Below are positions 6,744-15,622 of a stretch of 64,000 nucleotides of DNA, piece after piece (the stretch's first letter is position 1; each line of letters begins with the position of its first letter). Below the pieces are notes generated by a model that saw only the letters and a list, made by a program, of their open reading frames with translations, had not been told where the DNA came from and searched no databases. The translations under genes were made by a program, and so were the position numbers. Origin of the DNA: Shinella sp. XGS7 (GTDB taxonomy: Bacteria > Pseudomonadota > Gammaproteobacteria > Burkholderiales > Burkholderiaceae_C); NCBI RefSeq assembly GCF_020535565.1, contig NZ_CP084758.1, positions 5,095,984 through 5,159,983 on the forward strand, written 5' to 3'.

Positions 6744-9721
6744 GCGACTGCGTCTTCATCGTCGAGGACAGCCTGACCGTGCGAATGGATCTGCGCGAGG
6801 CCCTGGAGCATGCGGGCTTCGAATGCGTGGACTGCCCCAGCCTGGCTGCGGCCCGGCTGGCCCTGGCCCGGCGCCGGCCCGATCTGGTGCTGCTGGACCA
6901 GCTGCTGCCCGATGGCGAAGGCCTGGAGTGGCTGGCCGAGCTGCGCGCCCAACCCGGGGGCAGCGACTGCGTGGTGCTGATGCTCTCCAATGCCAGCGGG
7001 GCCGGCCATCGCCTGCGCGGCCTGGGCCAGGGCGCGGACGACTATGTGGGCAAGCCCTATGACCGCCACTATGTGGTGGACCGCGCCCGCGAGCTGCTGC
7101 GCCAGCGGCGCGGCGGCGCGGCGGCCGGTCCCAGCCGGGTGCTGGTGGTGGACGATAGCGAGACCTTCCGCCAGGCCCTGCGCGAGGCTCTGGAGGGCGC
7201 GGGCTACCGCGTCAGCCTGGCCGCCAGCGGCGAGGAGGGCCTGCGCAGCGCCGCGGCCGAGCGGCCCGCCGCTGTGATCGTGGACCGCCAGCTGCCGGGC
7301 CTCAGCGGCGCCGAGGTGATCCGCCAGCTGCGCATGGACCCGGCCCTGCGCCGCCTGCCCTGCGTGCTGCTGACGGCGGTGGAGGACGCCAGCGCCGAGC
7401 TGGAGGCCCTGGAAGCCGGGGCCGATGCCTTTGTGCGCAAGCAGGAGGACGTGGAGCTGATGCTGGCCCGCCTGGCGGCGGTGCTGCGCAGCGCCGCCGC
7501 CAGTGCGCCGGCCCAGAGTGCCAGCCTGCTGGACCCCAAGCGCATCCTGGCCGTGGACGACAGCGTCACCTTCCTGGCCGAGGCCGCCGCCATGCTGCGC
7601 GACGAGGGCTATGACGTGCTGGTGGCCTCCAGCGGCGAGCAGGCCCTGGAACTGCTGGCCGTGCAGCCCGTGGACTGCGTGCTGATGGACCTGCTGATGC
7701 CCGGCATGGGCGGGCTGGAGGCCTGCCGCCGCCTCAAGGCCGATGTGCAGCGGCGTGACATCCCGCTGATCCTGCTCACCGCGGTGCAGGAGCGCGGCGC
7801 CCTGCTGGCCGGGCTGGAGGCGGGGGCGGACGACTTCGTGGCCAAGTCCGGCGAGTTCGAGCTGCTGCGCGCCCGGGTACGCGCCCAGCTGCGGCGCAAG
7901 CAGTTCGAGGACGAGGCCCGGCGCAGCCGCAGCGAGCAGCACCACAGCGAGCTGGAGGCCGCCGCCGCCCGCGCCGCCCGCGCCCTGGCCGACAGCCGCG
8001 CCGAGCTGCTGGCCGAGCTGGAGCGCAAGAACGCCACGCTGGAGCAGATGAATGCGGAGCTGCTGCGGGCCAGCCAGGCCAAGACCAATTTCCTGTCGAC
8101 CATGTCGCATGAGCTGCGCACGCCGCTGAACGCCATCCTCGGCTTCTCCGACATCCTGCGCGACGGCATGGCCGGCCCGCTGAGCCTGCGCCAGCAGGAC
8201 TTCGCCACCCATATCCACCAGGCCGGCCAGCATCTGCTGTCCCTGGTGAACGACATCCTGGACCTGGCCAAGATCGAGGCCGGCAAGGTGGACCTGCAGC
8301 TGGAACCTCTGGCCCTGGACGAGCAGCTGGACGAGGCCCTGGTGGTGGTGCGCGAGCGCGCGCGCGGCGAGGGCATCACGCTGCAGGTGCTGGGCCTGGG
8401 CGCGGCGGCACGCCTGTGTGCCGATGCACGACGCCTGCGCCAGATCCTCTACAACCTGCTGTCCAACGCGGTGAAGTTCACCCCGGCCGGCGGCACGGTC
8501 CGGGTGGAGGCCCGCCGGGTCTCGCGCCGCGAGGCGGCCCAGGGCTGGCCCGGCTTTGCCCGCGGCCGTCGCCTGCCCCTGCCGGCGGGCCCGCATCAGC
8601 ACTTCGTGCAGATCAGCGTGAGCGACACCGGCATGGGCATGAGCCCCGCCGCCCTGGATCAGCTCTTCAAGCCCTTCAGCCAGATCAAGAGCCCGCACGG
8701 CGGTGCCGAGCTGGAGGGCACGGGCCTGGGCCTGGCCACGGCCGCCCGCCTGGCCGAGCTGCACGGCGGCTGCATGGCCGTGAGCAGCGAGCCCGGTCAG
8801 GGCAGCTGCCTGAGCTTCTGGCTGCCCTGGCGCGAGCCAGAGTGCGATGCCGGCGATGCCGGCGCTGCCGCCGCCGGCACCGTGGCCGGCCCGGCCCGGC
8901 CCACGCAGCCGCCCGCCCCCGAACCCCGGCCCGCCATGCGCAGCGGCGGCCCCGCCCAGGCCCTGGTGGTGGAGGCCGATGCCAGGGCCGCAAACCAGAT
9001 GCGCCAGCAGCTGGAGGCCGCGGGCTTCGAGGTGCGGGTGGCCGGCAGCGCCGAGGCCGCCCTGGCCCTGGCCGATCCGGCCCTGCGCCCCGACCTCATC
9101 ACCCTGGATGTGAACCTGCCCGGTCTGGATGGCTGGGGCCTGCTGAGCCGGCTCAAGAGCCTGCCCGGCTGGGCCCATGTGCCGGTGGTCGTGGTCTCGG
9201 TGGACGGCCAGCACGAGGTGGGCCTGTCCCTGGGTGCGGCCGCCGTGCTGAGCAAGCCGGTGGAGCGCCAGGCCCTGAACCAGGAGCTGGAGCTGCTGGG
9301 CTTCAAGCCCGGGCCTTCACGCGAGTTCCTGGTGCTGCTGGTGCATGACGAGCCGAAGGAACTGGAGCAGATCGCCCACTACCTGAACCGCCCCGGCTTC
9401 TCGGTGCTGCGCGCCGAGGGCGGGGCCGAGGGCATCGAGCTGGCGCGGCGCTACGAGCCCGATCTGATCGTGCTGGACCTGCTGATGCGCGAGGTGGGCG
9501 GCATCGAGGTGGTGGAGGCCCTGCGCGCCGATGCCCGCACCGCCGCCATCCCGGTGATCGTGATGGCGGCGCGCGACTTCAGCGAGCAGGAGCGCACGCG
9601 CCTGAGCGCCCATGTGCAAGCCGCCCTCGCCCGCCCGGCCCGGGCCGACGACCGCTTCCTGGACGAGGTGCGGCGCGCCTGCGCCCGCAGCGGCCTGACG
9701 GTCTGGGGTGAGCTGGGCTGA
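6740..9721 (+). CDS. Hybrid histidine kinase with three N-terminal and two C-terminal receiver domains
   Basis: 993 residues. The ATG at 6740 is preceded by GGAAGGAGG and overlaps the cheB stop; the longer open frame upstream lies antiparallel-style within cheB and is discarded. Domains in order: receiver 1 (FIVEDSLTVRMD, acceptor in LVLLDQLLPDG), receiver 2 (VLVVDDSETFRQ, AVIVDRQLPG), receiver 3 (ILAVDDSVTF, CVLMDLLMPGMGG), a coiled coil (about 390-445), HisKA with FLSTMSHELRTPLNAILGF (His near 456), an ATPase domain with NAVKFTPAGG, DTGMGMSP and GTGLGLATA, then receiver 4 (LITLDVNLPGLDGW) and receiver 5 (LIVLDLLMREVGG). In receivers 4 and 5 the early acidic pair is degenerate (VEADAR, VHDEPK). 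It occupies the place where WspR, a GGDEF protein, sits in Wsp operons. There is no GGDEF, so the output is probably phosphotransfer to proteins encoded elsewhere. Confidence 0.9.
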   Translation: MSDCVFIVEDSLTVRMDLREALEHAGFECVDCPSLAAARLALARRRPDLVLLDQLLPDGEGLEWLAELRAQPGGSDCVVLMLSNASGAGHRLRGLGQGADDYVGKPYDRHYVVDRARELLRQRRGGAAAGPSRVLVVDDSETFRQALREALEGAGYRVSLAASGEEGLRSAAAERPAAVIVDRQLPGLSGAEVIRQLRMDPALRRLPCVLLTAVEDASAELEALEAGADAFVRKQEDVELMLARLAAVLRSAAASAPAQSASLLDPKRILAVDDSVTFLAEAAAMLRDEGYDVLVASSGEQALELLAVQPVDCVLMDLLMPGMGGLEACRRLKADVQRRDIPLILLTAVQERGALLAGLEAGADDFVAKSGEFELLRARVRAQLRRKQFEDEARRSRSEQHHSELEAAAARAARALADSRAELLAELERKNATLEQMNAELLRASQAKTNFLSTMSHELRTPLNAILGFSDILRDGMAGPLSLRQQDFATHIHQAGQHLLSLVNDILDLAKIEAGKVDLQLEPLALDEQLDEALVVVRERARGEGITLQVLGLGAAARLCADARRLRQILYNLLSNAVKFTPAGGTVRVEARRVSRREAAQGWPGFARGRRLPLPAGPHQHFVQISVSDTGMGMSPAALDQLFKPFSQIKSPHGGAELEGTGLGLATAARLAELHGGCMAVSSEPGQGSCLSFWLPWREPECDAGDAGAAAAGTVAGPARPTQPPAPEPRPAMRSGGPAQALVVEADARAANQMRQQLEAAGFEVRVAGSAEAALALADPALRPDLITLDVNLPGLDGWGLLSRLKSLPGWAHVPVVVVSVDGQHEVGLSLGAAAVLSKPVERQALNQELELLGFKPGPSREFLVLLVHDEPKELEQIAHYLNRPGFSVLRAEGGAEGIELARRYEPDLIVLDLLMREVGGIEVVEALRADARTAAIPVIVMAARDFSEQERTRLSAHVQAALARPARADDRFLDEVRRACARSGLTVWGELG

Positions 9722-9741
9722 GCGGGCTGGCCCGGGCTCAG
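9718..9741. terminator. Hairpin between convergent genes, candidate bidirectional terminator
   Basis: CTGAGC (9718-9723) pairs with GCTCAG (9736-9741), and GGGC/GCCC pair inside. The hairpin spans the ends of the hybrid kinase gene and the convergent PEP-CTERM gene. There is no clear T tract, so termination is inferred from position and stem strength only. Confidence 0.4.
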
Positions 9742-10787
9742 AAGCTGCGGCGCTGGCGGCGCCCGCCCACGTAGGCAATCACGCCCAGGCCGGCCAGCAG
9801 CATGGCCCAGCTGCCGGGCTCGGGCACGGCGCTGATCAGGCCGCTGAAGGGCGCGTCATTCACCTGCACCGAGCCGCTCCAGCTGCGGGCGATCACCTGG
9901 CCGTCGATATGGCCCCAGCTGGTGTTGAAGTCGGCATTCGGCGCCAGGAAGGAGGCCACCATGCCGCCGCTGAAGCTCACCGAGGTGGCGTCCACCAGAT
10001 TGAAGAGCACCCGGCCGGCATTGAAGTTCGTGATGCCATGGCCGCCGAAGGTGACGCTGCTGCCGTGCACATTGATGATCACCGTGCTGTCGCCGCCCAG
10101 ATTGAGCAGGGCCAGGTTGTTGTTGACATCGGCCGCGGCCACGTCGAAGACCGCCAGCTTGGCGCCGCGCGCATCCAGCTCGAAGGTGCTCCAGGGCTTG
10201 GCCGTGGTGCCGGTATTGGCCAGGGCGTCCAGCTGCAGGGACAGGCCGCTGAGCCGGGCCTGCTGGGCCGCGAAATCAAAACCCAGGTCCAGGCGGCTGC
10301 CGGCCTCGGCCTTGCGCGGGCTGGGGTTCTGCCAGGGCGTCACGCCGCTGGCGCTGCCGCCGTAGACCAGGCTGTCGGCCGTGAGCCACTGGTTGTTGGC
10401 ATTGAGGTTGCCGCCCACGCGCACATCGCCGCGAAAGCTCGCGCCGCCGCTGCTGTCCAGATTGCCGCCCACCACGGTGCTGCCCCAGTAGCTGCCGCTG
10501 CCGGCCTGGAGCTTGCCGCCCACGGTCAGGCCCTGGCCGCCGTAGAGGGCACCGCTGCCCTTGGTATTGATGGAATAGCCGCCCACCTGCATATCGCCGC
10601 CCACGGCCACCCGGCCCTCCACATCGCTGGAGCTGGCGTAGAAGTTCTTGAACACCACCAGATTCAGGCCGCTCGCCAGACCCAGGGCGTTCTGCGTCTC
10701 GCTCTGCGGTGCGGCCTGCACGGCGTGGGCCAGCAGGGCGGGGGCGAGGATCAGGGCGGCGAGTCGGACGGTGGCAAGACGGGTCAT
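9738..10787 (-). CDS. Choice-of-anchor A family protein with PEP-CTERM sorting signal
   Basis: 349 residues. The signal peptide (about 1-25) ends in AHAVQA. The body begins LGLASGLNLVVFKNFYASSSDVEGRVAVGGD, the pattern of choice-of-anchor A domains, and contains repeated Gly/Asn-rich VGGNL/VGGKL strands suggesting a beta-helix-like fold. The C-terminus reads VPEPGSWAMLLAGLGVIAYV followed by GGRRQRR, a clear PEP-CTERM motif: PEP, membrane segment, basic tail. Such proteins are processed by exosortase and are thought to be extracellular or biofilm-associated. The exosortase itself is not in this window. The gene converges on the chemosensory operon. Confidence 0.9.
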   Translation of the reverse strand: MTRLATVRLAALILAPALLAHAVQAAPQSETQNALGLASGLNLVVFKNFYASSSDVEGRVAVGGDMQVGGYSINTKGSGALYGGQGLTVGGKLQAGSGSYWGSTVVGGNLDSSGGASFRGDVRVGGNLNANNQWLTADSLVYGGSASGVTPWQNPSPRKAEAGSRLDLGFDFAAQQARLSGLSLQLDALANTGTTAKPWSTFELDARGAKLAVFDVAAADVNNNLALLNLGGDSTVIINVHGSSVTFGGHGITNFNAGRVLFNLVDATSVSFSGGMVASFLAPNADFNTSWGHIDGQVIARSWSGSVQVNDAPFSGLISAVPEPGSWAMLLAGLGVIAYVGGRRQRRSF

Positions 10788-10903
10788 GGGCTGGGGCCAG
10801 GGATGGGGAAGTCAGGGCAACCCGCATTCTTGGCAGGGGCCTTCTTCGCGTAAACCCCAATCCGCGGGGCCGCTGGCGCAATCCGTGCCGGATATCACGC
10901 GAA

Positions 10904-11803
10904 TCAGCCGCGGCGCCCGCGGGAGCGGGGCAGCTGCTGGTACAGCAGGCGGTTCTGGGCCTGCTCCACCAGGGCGTCGGGCGGATAGCCCTGCACCGTG
11001 AGCAGGCGCCTATCCTCCAGACGGGAGCGCTGCAGAACGGCGCCGAAATGGGCCTCGAACAGGGCCTGGTAGCTGCCGTCGGCCTGGGCCTGGCGCAGGC
11101 CCTGCTCCAGGGCCTGCGCCAGATCGGGGGCGTCGGAGCGCACCACGAAATAGTCGTCCAGCGGATAGCGCAGAGCCAGGTCCGGCACCACGGCCAGGGG
11201 CTGGCCGCGCAGCCGGGCCTGCTCCAGCTCGCCCCAAACCTCGTTGACGCCGCGCGAGAGGTAGTCGGAGCGTCCCGCCAGCAGCATGGCGAACAGGCTG
11301 GCATAGCTGGAAGCCGTCTCCACCCGGAAGCCCAGGCGCTGGAAGGCCTCGAGATCGTTCCAGTCGGCGCCATAGCCCAGGCGGCGCGCCTTCAGGGCCT
11401 GCAGATCCTGCAGGGCGCGGAACTCGGCCAGGCGATCCTGCCGGCACAGCAGCAGGCGCAAGCCCAGCAGGCCCTGGCGCAGCGGAATGGGCACCACCAG
11501 GCCCTGCGCCGGCGCAAGCTCGCGGCGCGCCACCATGGTCAGGTCCAGCCGTCCCAGGCGCAGCTCGGACAGGGCGCGCCACTGGGTGTAGCCATAGCGC
11601 CCCTCGATCTCGGCCGGACAGTCGCTGCGGGTCAGGGCCAGCTTGAGCAGGCTGGCCGGATAGACGCGGCGCAAATCCTCGGCCGGATCGGCCACGGGAA
11701 AGCTGACCCGGCCCACCGGGCAGCGCAGGGCCTGCGCTGCCCGGGGCAGCGTCATGGTCGTCAGCAGACCGAGGCCGCCGAGCAGCAGGCGACGGGTTCT
11801 CAT
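10904..11803 (-). CDS. Periplasmic solute-binding protein, family 3-like
   Basis: 299 residues from the ATG at 11803; the frame is open much further upstream but that part runs antisense through the transferase gene. The N-terminus MRTRRLLLGGLGLLTTMTLP ending at RAAQA is a signal peptide with a twin-arginine-like start. The body has the layout of family 3 extracellular solute-binding domains (WRALSELRLGRLDLTMVARR; YPLDDYFVVRSDAPDLAQAL near the end), which bind amino acids or act as sensor modules. No ABC permease or ATPase lies next to it, so it may be an orphan binding protein. It is transcribed divergently from the transferase gene, with about 220 bases between. Confidence 0.75.
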   Translation of the reverse strand: MRTRRLLLGGLGLLTTMTLPRAAQALRCPVGRVSFPVADPAEDLRRVYPASLLKLALTRSDCPAEIEGRYGYTQWRALSELRLGRLDLTMVARRELAPAQGLVVPIPLRQGLLGLRLLLCRQDRLAEFRALQDLQALKARRLGYGADWNDLEAFQRLGFRVETASSYASLFAMLLAGRSDYLSRGVNEVWGELEQARLRGQPLAVVPDLALRYPLDDYFVVRSDAPDLAQALEQGLRQAQADGSYQALFEAHFGAVLQRSRLEDRRLLTVQGYPPDALVEQAQNRLLYQQLPRSRGRRG

Positions 11804-12022
11804 GGCGAAACTCAGGCGTCCCTTCTCGCGGGGTGGGGTGTGCGCGCGGACCCGTGAATGCCGACGCTCTTCTTCTGGACTCCCCGAGCGGCCGGCATAC
11901 AGCAGCTTCCGGTGTACCCCTTGGCACCGCCAGGGACTTGATGCGGCGCAAGTCCGGGCGCTCTGCCGCCGCTCTGCCGCATTTGTTAGGGAGGCCCCGC
12001 CCTGTCTTAGACTGCCGCCGCC

Positions 12023-13690
12023 ATGCCCAACGCTCCGATTCCCTCCCCCCGCCCCGCCCTGGGGCCTGCCCTTCTGACCCTGCTGCTGGGCCTGCTGCTG
12101 CTGGGCGCGGTGGCGCTGGGGCATGAGGGCCGGCGCAGCCTGCAGATGCTGGCCCTGGGCCTCCCGGGCCTGCTGTGGCTGCTGTGGCCGCTGCGTCAGC
12201 CCGTCTGGATCCGGGCGCGGGCCTGCCTGGTGGGGATCAGCCTGGCCGCCTTCGTGCTGGACGCCCTGGTGCGCGCCTTCCTGCAGCAGCAGTACCAGGC
12301 CGCGCCCGACAGCGCCCTGGTGATGAGCGCCGCCGCCAACACCACCGGCCGCGAAACTCTGGAATACCTGGCCAGCCAGGGCCGCGGCCTGCTGCTCTGG
12401 CTGGCCCTGCTGCTGCCACCGGCCCTGCTGCTGCCCTGGCTGCTGCGGCGCCACGCGCGGCTGAGCGCGGGCACCCAGCCCCTGCGCCGCTCGGCGCGCT
12501 GGCTGCTGCTGGCCCTGATGCTGCTGTGCCTGCTGGGCTATCTGAGCAAGCCCTGGCGGCGCCACCATCCCCTGATCTTCTGGCCGAGCTGGACGCAGCA
12601 GGTGCTGGCGCTGCGCCAGAGCTGGAGCGACCAGGCGGCGCAGCGCGAGCAGCTGCTGGCGAATGCGCGCGCGGTGCGCCCCCAGCTGCTGTTCCCGGGC
12701 CCCGCCACCGTGGTGCTGGTGCTGAGCGACAGCGTCAACCGGGACAATATGAGCCTCTACGGCTACGAGCGCGCCACCACGCCCCAGCTGCAAGCCCTGA
12801 AGGCCGAGCTGGGCCCGCAGCTGCTGCGCCTGGACCATGCCTGGTCGGTGGAGCCCGGCACCCTGGCCTCGCTGGCCGGCATCTTCAGCTTTGGCGAGCG
12901 CGCCCAGCACCAGCCCGTGGGCCAGACCCAGCACCTGCTGGCCCTGGCGCGCGAGGCGGGCTACAAGATCTGGTGGATGAGCAACCACGACGATGTGGCC
13001 GTGGACCAGCAGCATGCCCGCCTGGCCGATGTGCTGGAGATGATCAATCGCCGCCCCGGCCGCGCCACGGCCTCGCTGGATGGCGAGTTGCTGGACTGCC
13101 TGCAGGAGGCGCTGGAAGACCGCAGCAGCGCGCGCAAGCTCATCGTGGTGCACCTGCTGGGCGCCCATCCGCACTACCGCCTGCGCAGCCCTGATCTGCC
13201 GGGGCAGGATCACGAGTTCGAGCATGCCAAGGACCGGGTCTACCGCCAGATGCAGGCTCAGGACCGGCCGCTGTGGCTGCGCGAGCTGCGCCAGGACTAC
13301 GACTCGGCCCTGCACTACCACGATGGCGTGGTGGCCGAGACCCTGAGGCTGGCGCGCCGCCACGCCCCCATGGGCGGTCAGGCGGCCTGGATGTTTCTGT
13401 CCGACCACGGCCAGGAGGTGGGTCACAGCATCAGCCATGCCGGCCACAGCCCCGCCACCGAGGCCGGCTACCGCATCCCGGCCCTGCTCTGGCGCCAGGG
13501 CGCCCCCTTCCCCCTGGCGGCCGAGCCGCAGCAGCCACCCTTCCGCGCCGACTGGGCCGCCTGGCCCCTGGCCGAGCTGATGGGCCTGCGCTGGCAGGGG
13601 CAGGACATGAGCCGCAATGTGCTGAGCCCCGACTACCGCTGGCGGGCGCCCTCGCTGGGCACGGCCACGCCGCAACGCTTCGATCGCTGA
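12023..13690 (+). CDS. Membrane-bound phosphoethanolamine transferase / sulfatase-family protein (EptA/CptA-like)
   Basis: 555 residues. The N-terminal half has about four to five hydrophobic segments (about 14-32, 36-54, 62-80, 110-135, 153-170), then a periplasmic alkaline-phosphatase-fold domain. Motifs: VLVLSDSVNRDNMSLYGYER with the metal-binding acidic residue replaced in the usual SE position by SD; EPGTLASLAGIFSF holding the likely Thr nucleophile; FLSDHGQEVG near the C-terminus giving metal-binding Asp-His; and ISHAGHSP. Family members transfer phosphoethanolamine from phosphatidylethanolamine to lipid A, core sugars or other glycans. The substrate here cannot be told from sequence. 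Confidence 0.82.
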   Translation: MPNAPIPSPRPALGPALLTLLLGLLLLGAVALGHEGRRSLQMLALGLPGLLWLLWPLRQPVWIRARACLVGISLAAFVLDALVRAFLQQQYQAAPDSALVMSAAANTTGRETLEYLASQGRGLLLWLALLLPPALLLPWLLRRHARLSAGTQPLRRSARWLLLALMLLCLLGYLSKPWRRHHPLIFWPSWTQQVLALRQSWSDQAAQREQLLANARAVRPQLLFPGPATVVLVLSDSVNRDNMSLYGYERATTPQLQALKAELGPQLLRLDHAWSVEPGTLASLAGIFSFGERAQHQPVGQTQHLLALAREAGYKIWWMSNHDDVAVDQQHARLADVLEMINRRPGRATASLDGELLDCLQEALEDRSSARKLIVVHLLGAHPHYRLRSPDLPGQDHEFEHAKDRVYRQMQAQDRPLWLRELRQDYDSALHYHDGVVAETLRLARRHAPMGGQAAWMFLSDHGQEVGHSISHAGHSPATEAGYRIPALLWRQGAPFPLAAEPQQPPFRADWAAWPLAELMGLRWQGQDMSRNVLSPDYRWRAPSLGTATPQRFDR

Positions 13691-13739
13691 GCGCCAGGAA
13701 AAGCGGTCCGGCAGCGGGATTGCAGGCAGAATTTCCGCC

Positions 13740-14642
13740 ATGAACGGCCAGCTGATCACCCGGCATGACCTGGAGCGCCGCCACGCGGCGTTGCAGGACC
13801 TGCGGCGCTATCTGGACGAGCAGGAGCGCGACTTCGAGCGCCAGCGCCAGGCCCTGATGGCCTTCGCCCAGCGCTACCAGCACGCGGTCGGCGCCCTCTA
13901 CCAGGAGCTGGACGGCCTGGAAGCCCAGCTGCAGCAAAGCGCCCTGGCCCTGCTGGGCTCGCTGCAGCGCCAGGGCATCGCGCTGGACCTGAGCGATAGC
14001 GCGGCGGCCGCGCCCGGCCAGTTGCCCCAGACCCTGCTGCCGCGCATGGCCCAGCAGGCGCGCCTGGAAGGCCTGCCGCCGGCCCCGGCCCTGCCGGCGG
14101 TCCCCGTGGGCAGCGATATCGCGCAATGGGCGCCGCCCACGCTCAAGACGCTCTACCGGCGCGCGGCCATGCGCATCCATCCCGATCGCGCCGCCAGCGA
14201 TGCCGAGCGCCAGCATCGGGAGCAGCTGATGATGGCGGTGAACGCCGCCTATGCGGCGGGCGAGCGCTGGCGCCTGGAGGCCATGCTGGTGGCGGCCGGC
14301 GCGGACCCGGTCCAGGTCAGCGGCGGCCAGGCCCAGGCCCTGTGCCACTGGCTGGCCCATTGCGAGGCCCTGGTGCAGCAGCGCCTGCGCCTGGTGAACG
14401 ACTATCTGGGCGCGCTCAGCGGCACCGGCATGTACCGGCTCTGGCGCACCGTGGCGCAGGCCGAGGCGCGCGGCCTGGATCCCCTGGCCGGCATGGTGGC
14501 CCAGTTGCGCGCCCGCGTGGTAGAGCGCCGCAAGGAGCTCTATATCAGCGCCCGGCTCAAACCCGATTCCAGCCTGGCGCGCGCCTTCTTGCACCAGCGC
14601 GCGGGCAGCCTGGGCCTGGCGCAGGCCGCCGCTCACCGCTGA
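13740..14642 (+). CDS. J-domain-containing protein of unknown role
   Basis: 300 residues. The N-terminal half is coiled-coil-like (about 8-75, rich in Glu/Gln/Arg/Leu). A J-domain follows at about 135-180: LKTLYRRAAMRIHPDR contains the HPD tripeptide that stimulates DnaK ATPase, followed by MMAVNAAYAAGERWRL. The remaining third is helical. J-domain proteins act as Hsp70 co-chaperones; the client is not deducible here. The gene starts 49 bases after the transferase stop and converges on the LysR gene. Confidence 0.8.
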   Translation: MNGQLITRHDLERRHAALQDLRRYLDEQERDFERQRQALMAFAQRYQHAVGALYQELDGLEAQLQQSALALLGSLQRQGIALDLSDSAAAAPGQLPQTLLPRMAQQARLEGLPPAPALPAVPVGSDIAQWAPPTLKTLYRRAAMRIHPDRAASDAERQHREQLMMAVNAAYAAGERWRLEAMLVAAGADPVQVSGGQAQALCHWLAHCEALVQQRLRLVNDYLGALSGTGMYRLWRTVAQAEARGLDPLAGMVAQLRARVVERRKELYISARLKPDSSLARAFLHQRAGSLGLAQAAAHR

Positions 14643-14657
14643 GCCTGCCGCCCCTGC

Positions 14658-15530
14658 TCAGGGCAGGCGGATCGCGGCGGCCAGATGGGCGTAGACCACG
14701 CCCACCCGGCGCAGATGCCGCACCTCGGGGTGGGTGAGCAGCCACAACTCGGTCTCGCATTCCTCCAGGGGCTCGCTCAGGCGGCGCAGCTCGGCCCGCC
14801 CCTCGGCCAGAAAGAGCGGCAGCACGCCCACCCCCAGGCCCTGCGCCACAAGCTCCTGCACCGAGAGGATACTGCCCACCTGGTAGCGCGGCTGCACCTT
14901 GGGAAAGTGGCGCTTGCGCCAGAGCACCGAGGGATGTTCGGGCAGCGCCTCGTCCGGGGCCACCCAATCGCTCGCACCGGCCTGGACCTGGGCCGGGCTG
15001 CGCAGCGTGGACGCCCGGGCGGCATACAGCGCCACCCGCAAGGTGCCCAGCGCCTTGCCCACCACATGGGGCGGTGGGCGCCGGGTGGCGCGCACCGCGA
15101 TGTCCGCATCGCGCCGCGTCAGGTTGGCCAGCTCGTTGCCCGTGTGCAGCTCGAAGCCCAGCAGCGGATGGGCCTCGCGCAAAGGCGCCAGGGCGGGTGC
15201 GATCAGACCGTGCAAGACCGTGTCCGTGGTGGTGATGCGCACCGAGCCGGCCACCTGGGCGGGCTCGGCCACCAGCAGGGCCCGTGCCGACTCCAGCGCC
15301 GCCTCCACCGACTCGGCCTGGGCGGCAAGGGCCTGCGCCAGCTCGGTGGCCACATAGCCGGCGCGCGTGCGCTCGAACAGCGACCGCCCCAGGCCGCGCT
15401 CCAGACGCTGCAGGGCGCGGAACACGGTGGACGCGTCCACCCCGAGCCGCTCACCGGCCGCGGCCAGGGTGCCGGCACGGCACAGCGCCAGCAGGACTTC
15501 CAGCTCGGCCGGGCCGAGTTTGTATTGCAT
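14658..15530 (-). CDS. LysR-type transcriptional regulator
   Basis: 290 residues from the ATG at 15530 (MQYKLGPAELEVLLALCRAG). The winged-helix domain shows TLAAAGERLGVDASTVFRALQRLERGLGRSLFER, the LysR helix-turn-helix signature. A periplasmic-binding-like effector domain runs from about residue 90 to the end. The upstream in-frame extension to 15659 lies in the divergent promoter region and lacks regulator homology, so the shorter start is preferred. It is divergent from the doxX-GST pair and probably controls them and itself through the inverted repeats at its start. Confidence 0.88.
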   Translation of the reverse strand: MQYKLGPAELEVLLALCRAGTLAAAGERLGVDASTVFRALQRLERGLGRSLFERTRAGYVATELAQALAAQAESVEAALESARALLVAEPAQVAGSVRITTTDTVLHGLIAPALAPLREAHPLLGFELHTGNELANLTRRDADIAVRATRRPPPHVVGKALGTLRVALYAARASTLRSPAQVQAGASDWVAPDEALPEHPSVLWRKRHFPKVQPRYQVGSILSVQELVAQGLGVGVLPLFLAEGRAELRRLSEPLEECETELWLLTHPEVRHLRRVGVVYAHLAAAIRLP

Positions 15531-15549
15531 TGAAGCAATGCATTCATTG
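15526..15549. promoter_or_regulatory. Inverted repeats in the LysR/DoxX divergent region, candidate operator
   Basis: TGCATTG-AAG-CAATGCA (15526-15542) is a perfect 7-base inverted repeat that overlaps the LysR start codon. The right arm shares CAATG with a second CAATG/CATTG repeat ending at 15549. LysR proteins usually bind interrupted palindromes in the divergent region, which fits autoregulation. Binding is inferred. Confidence 0.5.
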
Positions 15550-15622
15550 CACTCCAGCCTATGGCAATTGCCGTTTCGCAATCCTACAGTGAACCCGTCA
15601 TCCACTGCCCTGCTGCACCGCC

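Noticed and set aside
11804..13759. Long upstream extension of the solute-binding protein frame
   Set aside because: It runs antisense through the phosphoethanolamine transferase gene; the signal peptide and divergent promoter place the start at 11803.
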